NCBI RefSeq assembly: GCF_001971725.1
Contig: NZ_CP019388.1
Location: 2,542,001-2,606,000 of the forward strand
Direction of reading: 5' to 3'
Origin: Winogradskyella sp. J14-2
GTDB taxonomy: Bacteria > Bacteroidota > Bacteroidia > Flavobacteriales > Flavobacteriaceae
Length of the DNA stretch: 64,000 bases
A model generated the notes under the pieces. The model was not told the origin of the DNA, did not search any database, and saw nothing but the letters and a program-made list of their open reading frames with translations. The position numbers and the translations under genes were made by a program. Positions 24,032 to 30,744 of this stretch are shown here, in pieces; position 1 is the first letter of the stretch; each line of letters opens with the position of its first letter.

Positions 24032-24784
24032 ATGAGTAACCCTTATGTTAAATTAGAAATAGAAAACCAAGTAGGATACATCGAATTCTTTCATCCTGCG
24101 CATAACTCATTACCAGGAAATATTCTAGCTGAATTAGCACAAACTATTACCGATGCTGGTTATAATGACGACATTAAAGTTATCGTCTTAAAAAGTGGAG
24201 GCGATAGAACATTTTGTGCTGGAGCAAGTTTTAACGAGTTGATAAATATCAATGATGAAGCGACAGGAAAAGTCTTCTTTTCAGGATTTGCCAACGTGAT
24301 TAATGCAATGCGCAAATGTCCGAAATTTATTATTGGACGAGTGCAAGGAAAAACCGTTGGTGGAGGAGTAGGTGTTGCTTCGGCAACCGATTATTGTATG
24401 GCAACAAAATTTGCAGCTATAAAGTTAAGCGAGCTAAACGTTGGTATCGGTCCGTTTGTTGTTGGTCCGGCTGTAGAGCGCAAGTTAGGATTAAGCGGAA
24501 TGTCACAAATCGCCATTGATGCCAATACGTTTTATCCAGCAGAATGGGCAAAACAAAAAGGCTTATTTACACAAGTATTTGATACTACAGATGAATTAGA
24601 TGAAGCCGTAAAAACTTTTGCCGAAAATCTTTGTAATTACAATCCAGAAGCAATGAAAGAAATGAAGAAAATCTTTTGGCAAGGTACCGAAGATTGGGAC
24701 ACGCTTCTAGCCGAAAGAGCAGCCGTTAGTGGTCGCTTGGTATTAAGTGATTTTACAAAAGAAACATTAAAACGATTTAAATAA
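24032..24784 (+). CDS. Enoyl-CoA hydratase/isomerase family protein, candidate PaaF
   Basis: A 250-residue crotonase-fold protein. The oxyanion motif FCAGASF and GKTVGGGVGVASATDY are present. Only one catalytic acid remains: Gly114 stands at the first Glu position, while Glu134 (IKLSELNVG) is kept. By position it could be the 2,3-dehydroadipyl-CoA hydratase (PaaF), which the pathway needs and no other gene here supplies. The missing first Glu makes an isomerase role equally possible, so I give no symbol. Confidence 0.75.
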   Translation: MSNPYVKLEIENQVGYIEFFHPAHNSLPGNILAELAQTITDAGYNDDIKVIVLKSGGDRTFCAGASFNELININDEATGKVFFSGFANVINAMRKCPKFIIGRVQGKTVGGGVGVASATDYCMATKFAAIKLSELNVGIGPFVVGPAVERKLGLSGMSQIAIDANTFYPAEWAKQKGLFTQVFDTTDELDEAVKTFAENLCNYNPEAMKEMKKIFWQGTEDWDTLLAERAAVSGRLVLSDFTKETLKRFK

Positions 24785-24799
24785 AAAAGCCCATCCTAA

Positions 24800-24886
24800 C
24801 CTTCCCAAAGGGAAGGAACTAAGAAAGAGAAAATGAAACAGTACACAACAGTAAGCACAACGGAGTGTTTTTCCCCTTTGGGGAAA
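24800..24886. repeat. Two C/G-rich palindromes between the paaF-like gene and paaY
   Basis: CCTTCCC-AAA-GGGAAGG at 24800-24816 and TTTCCCC-TTT-GGGGAAA at 24870-24886. They stand out in an AT-rich setting and form a further palindrome class. Confidence 0.75.
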
Positions 24887-24903
24887 TTAAAAGGGGCTGC
24901 ATT

Positions 24904-25500
24904 ATGATATACAAATTCCAAGGATACACACCAGTTGTACACGAAAGCAGTTTCGTGCACCCATTGGCTGCAGTCACTGGCAATGTCATCATTGGCAAAA
25001 ACTGTTACATCGGTCCAGGTGCTGCCATTCGTGGAGATTGGGGACAAATCATTTTAGATGATGGTGTTAACGTGCAAGAAAACTGTACAGTGCATATGTT
25101 TCCAGGTAAATCTATTACCCTAAAAGAAAGTGCACACGTTGGTCACGGAGCCATCATTCACGGAGCCAATTTGGGCCGTAATTGCCTCATTGGTATGAAT
25201 ACCGTAATTATGGATGATGCCGAAATTGGAGATGAAAGTATCGTTGGCGCTATGGCATTTGTTAAGGCCGAAACTAAAATTCCACCACGTAGTTTGGTGG
25301 TTGGTAATCCAGCAAAAGTCATCAAGCAGGTAAGCGACGAGATGATTGCTTGGAAAACTAAAGGAACACAATTGTATCAGCAATTGCCAAAAGATTGTCA
25401 CGAGACTTTGAGAGAAGTAGAACCACTTCGAGAAGTACCAAAAGATAGATTAGTACAAGAAAACACGTATGCTACATTACGTGATTTTATGAAAAAATAG
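24904..25500 (+). CDS. paaY: PaaY-like hexapeptide-repeat protein (gamma-carbonic anhydrase fold)
   Basis: A 198-residue left-handed beta-helix protein with hexapeptide repeats through about residue 150 (VIIGKNCYIGPGAAIRGDWG, HVGHGAIIHGANLG). His residues for metal are in CTVHMFPG and VGHGAIIHG. Length and context match PaaY, a thioesterase linked to the phenylacetate pathway. I take the ATG at 24904 (MIYKFQGYTPVV), since upstream codons lie in a palindrome. Confidence 0.87.
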   Translation: MIYKFQGYTPVVHESSFVHPLAAVTGNVIIGKNCYIGPGAAIRGDWGQIILDDGVNVQENCTVHMFPGKSITLKESAHVGHGAIIHGANLGRNCLIGMNTVIMDDAEIGDESIVGAMAFVKAETKIPPRSLVVGNPAKVIKQVSDEMIAWKTKGTQLYQQLPKDCHETLREVEPLREVPKDRLVQENTYATLRDFMKK

Positions 25501-25510
25501 AAAAGATGAA

Positions 25511-25558
25511 CGTCACTTCGAGTGATTTTTCAGGGACGAGAAAATTGTATCGAGAAGT
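25511..25558 (+). repeat. Class B element, half copy
   Basis: Matches the left half of the long hairpins at 27001 and 28184 (CGTCACTTCGAGTGA up to TATCGAGAAGT) without the right half. Confidence 0.75.
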
Positions 25559-25611
25559 TTATGAGTAATTACTATCAAAATAAGTTTACTCGATTTAAAA
25601 ATAAAGGCACA

Positions 25612-25629
25612 AACTAACAAACGCTAGTT
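25612..25629. promoter_or_regulatory. Candidate TetR (PaaR-like) operator upstream of E2
   Basis: AACTAAC-AAAC-GCTAGTT: arms match at 6 of 7 positions with a 4-base spacer. It is 15/18 identical to the palindrome before paaE (11343-11360). Confidence 0.5.
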
Positions 25630-25639
25630 AATACGTTTT

Positions 25640-25665
25640 GTCATTCCGCATTAGATGCGGAATCT
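25640..25665 (+). repeat. Class E palindrome (ATTCCGCA/TGCGGAAT)
   Basis: GTC before, then perfect 8-base arms with a short AT-rich loop, and TCT at the end; 18 bases before the E2 ATG. Confidence 0.85.
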
Positions 25666-25683
25666 AAATTGAAGATAAAGACT

Positions 25684-26994
25684 ATGTCTAAATTTGAACT
25701 AAAAATGCCCAAAATGGGTGAGAGCATCACAGAAGGAACCATCATTAATTGGTTAATCAATGAAGGCGATTCTTTTGATGAAGGCGATATTATATTAGAA
25801 GTAGCTACAGATAAGGTAGATAACGAAGTGCCAGCACCAGCAGCAGGAACGTTGTTAGAAACCAAATACCAAGCAAAAGATGTGGTAAAAGTTGGTGAAG
25901 TTATCGCCATTTTAGAAGTTGAAGCGACCAATTCTAAGCAAAAACCTAAAGAAGAAGCTGCCACGTCGAGCGCAGTCGAGACGTCTCAAAAGAAAACTAA
26001 AAAGAAACGTTCCATCACATCGAGCGCAGTTGAGGCGTCAACTTCAAATTCATTTTCAGTCAATAATACAAATACATTCTTCTCACCACTAATTATTTCC
26101 ATTGCAAAGGAGCATCACATTAGTTTTGAAGAACTAGCAAGAATTCCAGCAACCGGAAACGAAGGACGATTAAGAAAGAGCGATGTATTCAATTATATCG
26201 AAGATGGCAGACCATACAAGTTTGCACAGCCAGTGGTACAAGATCCAACGGCTTATCGCATTCCGCAATTAACGTTCGATAAAGGCAAAGGAAAGATTGT
26301 AGAAATGGATCGTATGCGCCAAATGATTGCAGATCATATGGTGTATTCCAAACATACGTCACCGCATGTAACGGCTTATGTTGAAGCCGACTTAACCAAT
26401 ATGGTAAATTGGCGTAATGAAAATAAAGTTGCTTTTCAAGAAAAATATAGTGAAAAACTAACCTTTACACCATTGTTTGTAGAAGCTGTAGCTAAAGCAG
26501 TCAAGGATTTTCCAAATATCAATGCTTCTGTCGATGGTAACAATATCATCGTAAAAGAAGACATTAATATTGGTATGGCAACAGCACTACCAAGTGGAAA
26601 TTTAATTGTGCCAGTAGTTAAAAATGCTGATACTAAAGACTTAAAAACATTAGCCGAAAACGTAAACGAGCTCGCTGGAAAAGCAAGAGAAAATAAGTTG
26701 AGTGGCGACGATATCAAAGGCAGCACGTTCACTATTTCTAACGTTGGGACGTTTGGTAGCGTAATGGGAACGCCAATTATCAACCAACCAGAAGTTGCCA
26801 TTTTAGCATTAGGAATTATAAAAAAACGTGCCGAAGTCATCGAAACTGAAAAAGGCGACGAAATCGCTATTAGAAGTATGATGTACTTATCCTTGTCCTT
26901 CGACCATCGTGTTGTTGATGGGTATTTAGGCGGAAGCTTTGTGCGAAGAGTTGCTGATTATTTAGAACAATTTGATACGAATAGAAAAATATAA
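25684..26994 (+). CDS. Dihydrolipoamide acyltransferase (E2) of a 2-oxo acid dehydrogenase complex
   Basis: About 436 residues. The N-terminal lipoyl domain has the modified Lys in EVATDKVDNEV; a peripheral-subunit-binding domain follows (ISIAKEHHISFEELARIPATGNEGRLRKSDV), then the acyltransferase core with SFDHRVVDG. The start is ATG 25684 (MSKFELKMPKMGESI). The linker after the lipoyl domain carries two in-frame palindromes, each read as TSSAVE. With the E1 gene nearby it should form a complex for branched-chain or aromatic 2-oxo acids; the E3 gene is not in the window. Confidence 0.9.
   Translation: MSKFELKMPKMGESITEGTIINWLINEGDSFDEGDIILEVATDKVDNEVPAPAAGTLLETKYQAKDVVKVGEVIAILEVEATNSKQKPKEEAATSSAVETSQKKTKKKRSITSSAVEASTSNSFSVNNTNTFFSPLIISIAKEHHISFEELARIPATGNEGRLRKSDVFNYIEDGRPYKFAQPVVQDPTAYRIPQLTFDKGKGKIVEMDRMRQMIADHMVYSKHTSPHVTAYVEADLTNMVNWRNENKVAFQEKYSEKLTFTPLFVEAVAKAVKDFPNINASVDGNNIIVKEDINIGMATALPSGNLIVPVVKNADTKDLKTLAENVNELAGKARENKLSGDDIKGSTFTISNVGTFGSVMGTPIINQPEVAILALGIIKKRAEVIETEKGDEIAIRSMMYLSLSFDHRVVDGYLGGSFVRRVADYLEQFDTNRKI
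25960..25986 (+). repeat. Class A palindrome in frame within the E2 gene (copy 1)
   Basis: Arms CGTC/GACG, core GAGCGCAGTCGA, TCT end; GCCA in place of GTCA. Read as ATSSAVETS (T94 to S101). Confidence 0.85.
26014..26040 (+). repeat. Class A palindrome in frame within the E2 gene (copy 2, decayed)
   Basis: ATCACAT head and arm, core GAGCGCAGTTGA, imperfect right arm. Read as ITSSAVEAS (111-119). Confidence 0.75.
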
Positions 26995-27000
26995 AAACGA

Positions 27001-27102
27001 CGTCACTTCGAGTGATTTGTGAGGAACGAGCAAATTGTATCGAGAAGTAGTTAAATAGTTCTCGATACAAAATTGCTAAAGACAATTTCACTCGAACTGA
27101 CG
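27001..27102. repeat. Class B long hairpin between E2 and ilvE
   Basis: About 102 bases. Outer 15-base arms (CGTCACTTCGAGTGA and TCACTCGAACTGACG, one mismatch) and inner arms ending in TATCGAGAA/TTCTCGATA around an 11-base loop. It fills the gap between the two genes. Confidence 0.85.
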
Positions 27103-27115
27103 AAAAAAAATAAAC

Positions 27116-28177
27116 ATGAATATTTCAATCAAAAAAATAGAAACATCAAAAGTCGATACTATCGACTTCAACAACATACCATTAGGAACATCTTTTACAG
27201 ATCATATGTTTATCTGCGATTATAAAGATGGCCAATGGCAAAACCCAAGAATAGAACCTTTAGCTTTAATTCCAACGCATCCAGCAGCAATGGCATTGCA
27301 TTACGGACAAGCCATTTTCGAAGGCATGAAAGCTAATGTAGATGCAGATGGAACACCAATGCTATTCCGTGCCGATAAAAATGCGGTACGTTTAAACTTT
27401 AGTGCAGACCGAATGGGAATGCCAAATGTTCCAGAAGAATTGTTTGTAGAAGGCTTAAAACAATTAGTGGCTATGGATAAAGCTTGGATTCCACCACAAG
27501 ATGGTAGTGCTTTATACTTACGTCCATTTATGTATGCCGATGAAGCCTTTATCGGTATGCGCGCAGCCACAAGTTACAAGTTTATCATTATGGCATCACC
27601 AGCAGGGCCGTTTTTTAGCAAGCGTATAAAATTGTGGGCCGAGAAGAAATATGTTCGTGCTGTAGATGGTGGTACAGGCGAAGCAAAAGCGGCTGGAAAT
27701 TACGCAGCAGCAATTCGTCCTACAGAATTAGCAAAAGCAAAAGGCTACGACCAAGTATTGTGGTTAGATGCTGTTGAGCACGAGTACATTCAAGAGGTGG
27801 GAACAATGAATATTTTCTTCAAAATTGATGGGAAATTCATCACACCACGTCGCGATGGCGCTATTCTCGATGGCATTACCAGAATGAGCGTTATCGATAT
27901 TTTAAAGGATAAAGATTTTGAAGTTATTGAGCGTCCAATCACGCTTACCGAAATACGAGAAGCATCAGAAAAAGGCCTTTTAGAGGAAGCTTTCGGAACA
28001 GGAACAGCCGTTGGTATTGCTTACATTCAGAGTATTGGTACAGAAAATGGCGACATTCACGTCTCTGATGAAAGTCCGGTAGGATTAGATGTTAACAACA
28101 CGCTAAATGCCATAAAAACAGGAAAAATTGAAGATAAATTCAACTGGATGATAAAGGTTGAAAAGGAATTAGTGTAA
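27116..28177 (+). CDS. ilvE: Branched-chain amino acid aminotransferase
   Basis: A 353-residue fold-type IV PLP aminotransferase. Schiff-base Lys in GEAKAAGNYAAAI; later VLWLDAVEHEYIQEVGTMNIFF and GTGTAVG are typical of the long IlvE form. It interconverts Leu, Ile, Val and their 2-oxo acids; some members also use Phe. It lies between E2 and E1, so it likely feeds oxo acids to that complex. Confidence 0.9.
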   Translation: MNISIKKIETSKVDTIDFNNIPLGTSFTDHMFICDYKDGQWQNPRIEPLALIPTHPAAMALHYGQAIFEGMKANVDADGTPMLFRADKNAVRLNFSADRMGMPNVPEELFVEGLKQLVAMDKAWIPPQDGSALYLRPFMYADEAFIGMRAATSYKFIIMASPAGPFFSKRIKLWAEKKYVRAVDGGTGEAKAAGNYAAAIRPTELAKAKGYDQVLWLDAVEHEYIQEVGTMNIFFKIDGKFITPRRDGAILDGITRMSVIDILKDKDFEVIERPITLTEIREASEKGLLEEAFGTGTAVGIAYIQSIGTENGDIHVSDESPVGLDVNNTLNAIKTGKIEDKFNWMIKVEKELV

Positions 28178-28183
28178 AGATAA

Positions 28184-28285
28184 CGTCACTTTGAGTGATT
28201 TGTGAGGAACGAGCAAATTGTATCGAGAAGTAATTATAAAGTTCCCGATACAAAATTGCTTAAGACAATTTCACTCGAACTGACG
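28184..28285. repeat. Class B long hairpin between ilvE and E1
   Basis: Nearly identical to the copy at 27001-27102, with the same length and position (a few bases after the stop, about 10 before the ATG). Confidence 0.85.
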
Positions 28286-28295
28286 AATAGATATA

Positions 28296-30374
28296 ATGAT
28301 GAATAAAGAGATATTAAAAAAAGGATTTACCAATTTAGTAACCGCCAAAACAATGGCAGAATTGTATGAGGCTAACTTCAAAGTAGTTTCAAAATACGTG
28401 CACGCTACATCGCGTGGTCACGAAGCCATTCAGACCGCTTTAGGAATGCAATTGTTACCTCAAGATTATGCATTTCCGTATTATAGAGACGATGCAATGT
28501 TGTTAGCTTTTGGTATGACACCTTACGATTTAATGCTACAGGTATTGGCTAAAAAAGACGATCCATTTTCTGGTGGAAGAACATATTATTCGCATCCAAG
28601 TTTAAAAGATGCCGATAAGCCTAAAATTCCGCATCAATCATCAGCAACAGGTATGCAAGCTATTCCTGCAACTGGTGTCGCTATGGGAATGCAATATTTG
28701 GAAAAGCAAAATTTAAGGAATCCTAATGTCATTCAGAGCGATAGCGAAGAATCTAAATTAAAACCAATCACGGTTTGTAGTTTAGGGGACGCATCAGTTA
28801 CCGAAGGCGAAATTGCAGAAGCCTTTCAAATGGCGGCTTTAAAGCAAATGCCAATTCTATATTTGGTGCAAGACAACGGTTGGGATATTTCAGCCAATGA
28901 AGCCGAAACCAGAGCTCAAAATGCTGCAGAATATGCTAAAGGTTTTCACGGATTAGAAGCCATTTCTATAGATGGTGCTAAATTTATTGAAAGCTACGAA
29001 GCTCTAGAAAAAGTTATAAAAACCATACGAGACGAGCGTCGACCATTTTTGGTGCACGCTAAAGTGCCGTTATTGAATCATCATACATCTGGTGTGCGTA
29101 TGGAATGGTATCGTGATGACTTGGAAGAAGCAAAATCTCGTGATCCATATTCTGTTTTAAAACAGCAAATGTTAGATAGTGGTTTCACTCAAAAGGATAT
29201 AGATGTTATTGAAGCGGAAATAAAAACGCTGGTTGAAAATGATTTTCAAAAAGCTTTAAAAGCTGAAGATCCAACACCAGAAGATTTATTTACCCACGAT
29301 TTTGCGCCAACGCCAATTACCGAAGAAAAAGGTGAGCGTTCACCAGAAGGTGCGGAAAAAGTAGTGATGGTAGATTGTGCCTTATTCGCTGTAGAAGAAT
29401 TAATGCGTAAGCATCCAGAGTGTTTGCTTTATGGACAAGATGTTGGTGGCCGACTAGGTGGTGTGTTCAGGGAAGCAGCAACATTAGCACAGAAATTTGG
29501 TGATGACAGAGTTTTCAATACACCAATTCAAGAAGCTTTTATTGTGGGTTCTACGGTTGGTATGAGTGCGGTGGGTTTAAAGCCAATTGTTGAGGTTCAG
29601 TTTGCCGATTATATTTGGCCAGGACTCAATCAATTATTTACCGAAGTGAGCCGAAGCTGTTATTTAAGTAACGGAAAATGGCCTGTAAGTATGATTTTGC
29701 GTGTGCCAATTGGCGCTTATGGTAGTGGTGGACCTTACCACTCATCTTCTGTGGAAAGTATAGTCACTAATATAAGAGGTATTAAAATTGCTTACCCAAG
29801 TAATGGTGCCGATTTAAAAGGTTTGATGAAGTCTGCTTATTACGACCCGAATCCAGTAGTTATTTTTGAGCATAAAGGTTTGTATTGGTCTAAAGTTCCT
29901 GGAACAAAAACAGCAACTTCTGTAGAGCCTGCTGAGGATTATATTTTACCTTTTGGAAAAGCATGGTTGCCACAGGAAATCTGGAAGCAAGACGATGTAG
30001 AAACGTGTACCATTGTAACTTATGGAATGGGTGTGCATTGGGCTTACAATGCTTCAGGTGAATTAGATATGCGTGATCAAATTGAAATTGTAGATCTTAG
30101 AACGCTTTACCCTTTGGATGAAGATACTGTAATGAAGTCGGTTAAGAAAACAGGCAAATGTTTGGTGGTAACAGAAGAGCCGAGTGATAATAGTTTTGCG
30201 AGAGCATTAGCTGGAAAAATTCAGGAAGAATGTTTTAAGTATTTAGATGCGCCAGTGATGACGATTGGTAGCGAGAATATGCCTGCCATTCCACTGAATT
30301 CAACATTAGAACAAGCAATGATTCCTTCAACTGAAAAGGTGAAGACTAAGGTTAAAATGTTATTAGATTATTAA
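28296..30374 (+). CDS. Fused alpha/beta E1 of a 2-oxo acid dehydrogenase complex
   Basis: A 692-residue fusion of E1 alpha (1-330) and E1 beta (about 350-692). The ThDP motif runs from GDASVTEGEIAEAF to QDNGWDIS. The beta part has LLYGQDVGGRLGGVFREA, EAFIVG and VVTEEPSDNSF. It decarboxylates 2-oxo acids and loads the acyl group on the E2 lipoyl arm. Residues 145-153 (VIQSDSEES) are an in-frame palindrome just before the ThDP motif. A strong terminator follows. Confidence 0.9.
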   Translation: MMNKEILKKGFTNLVTAKTMAELYEANFKVVSKYVHATSRGHEAIQTALGMQLLPQDYAFPYYRDDAMLLAFGMTPYDLMLQVLAKKDDPFSGGRTYYSHPSLKDADKPKIPHQSSATGMQAIPATGVAMGMQYLEKQNLRNPNVIQSDSEESKLKPITVCSLGDASVTEGEIAEAFQMAALKQMPILYLVQDNGWDISANEAETRAQNAAEYAKGFHGLEAISIDGAKFIESYEALEKVIKTIRDERRPFLVHAKVPLLNHHTSGVRMEWYRDDLEEAKSRDPYSVLKQQMLDSGFTQKDIDVIEAEIKTLVENDFQKALKAEDPTPEDLFTHDFAPTPITEEKGERSPEGAEKVVMVDCALFAVEELMRKHPECLLYGQDVGGRLGGVFREAATLAQKFGDDRVFNTPIQEAFIVGSTVGMSAVGLKPIVEVQFADYIWPGLNQLFTEVSRSCYLSNGKWPVSMILRVPIGAYGSGGPYHSSSVESIVTNIRGIKIAYPSNGADLKGLMKSAYYDPNPVVIFEHKGLYWSKVPGTKTATSVEPAEDYILPFGKAWLPQEIWKQDDVETCTIVTYGMGVHWAYNASGELDMRDQIEIVDLRTLYPLDEDTVMKSVKKTGKCLVVTEEPSDNSFARALAGKIQEECFKYLDAPVMTIGSENMPAIPLNSTLEQAMIPSTEKVKTKVKMLLDY
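28728..28754 (+). repeat. Class D palindrome in frame within the E1 gene
   Basis: 27 bases from GTCATTC to GAATCT with core GAGCGATAGCGA. It differs by one base from the copy in paaH and is read in the same frame. Confidence 0.85.
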
Positions 30375-30380
30375 AATAAA

Positions 30381-30408
30381 AAAAGCCTATCATTTTTGAT
30401 AGGCTTTT
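30381..30408. terminator. Strong bidirectional terminator
   Basis: Arms AAAAGCCTATCA and TGATAGGCTTTT, 4-base loop, A and T runs on both sides. It ends the paa/E1 transcript and also the convergent cold-shock gene. Confidence 0.92.
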
Positions 30409-30431
30409 TCATAAAAAGATTTTAAGTATAC

Positions 30432-30623
30432 TTATATAACTTTTACATTAATTGCATTTAATCCCTTTTTTCCTTCTGTTAAATCGAATTCTACATTGTC
30501 ACCTTCTCTAACCTCATCAACTAAACCAGAAATGTGTACAAAATGCTCTTTGCTGTTTCCTTCTTCTGTTATGAATCCAAAACCTTTAGAGTCATTAAAA
30601 AATTTTACTGTACCAGTATTCAT
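30432..30623 (-). CDS. Cold-shock protein (CspA family)
   Basis: A 63-residue single cold-shock domain. RNP1 is KGFGFIT and RNP2 is HFVHIS. It binds single-stranded RNA/DNA. A -7 box TACCTTCG (30648-30655, minus strand) with a TTG about 21 bases further up marks its own promoter. Confidence 0.95.
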   Translation of the reverse strand: MNTGTVKFFNDSKGFGFITEEGNSKEHFVHISGLVDEVREGDNVEFDLTEGKKGLNAINVKVI

Positions 30624-30647
30624 ATTAAAATATATTAAATTAAGTAA

Positions 30648-30655
30648 CGAAGGTA
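30648..30655 (-). promoter_or_regulatory. -7 box of the cold-shock gene
   Basis: TACCTTCG on the minus strand, one mismatch from TAnnTTTG. Confidence 0.45.
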
Positions 30656-30744
30656 GTCTAAATAATTGATTATCAATTATTTTTATTAATTTAATTTTGT
30701 TTTTAATTTTAATGGTCTAAGGCTTAGGTCTTAGCGCTTATCTT

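Noticed and set aside
12505..28296. CRISPR array as explanation of the repeats
   Set aside because: Repeats are hairpins of several classes, irregularly spaced, partly inside genes, without regular spacers and without cas genes.
30363..30412. Counting the hairpin after E1 as a REP element
   Set aside because: It has A/T runs on both sides, lacks the GTCA head and sits between convergent stops, so it is a terminator.
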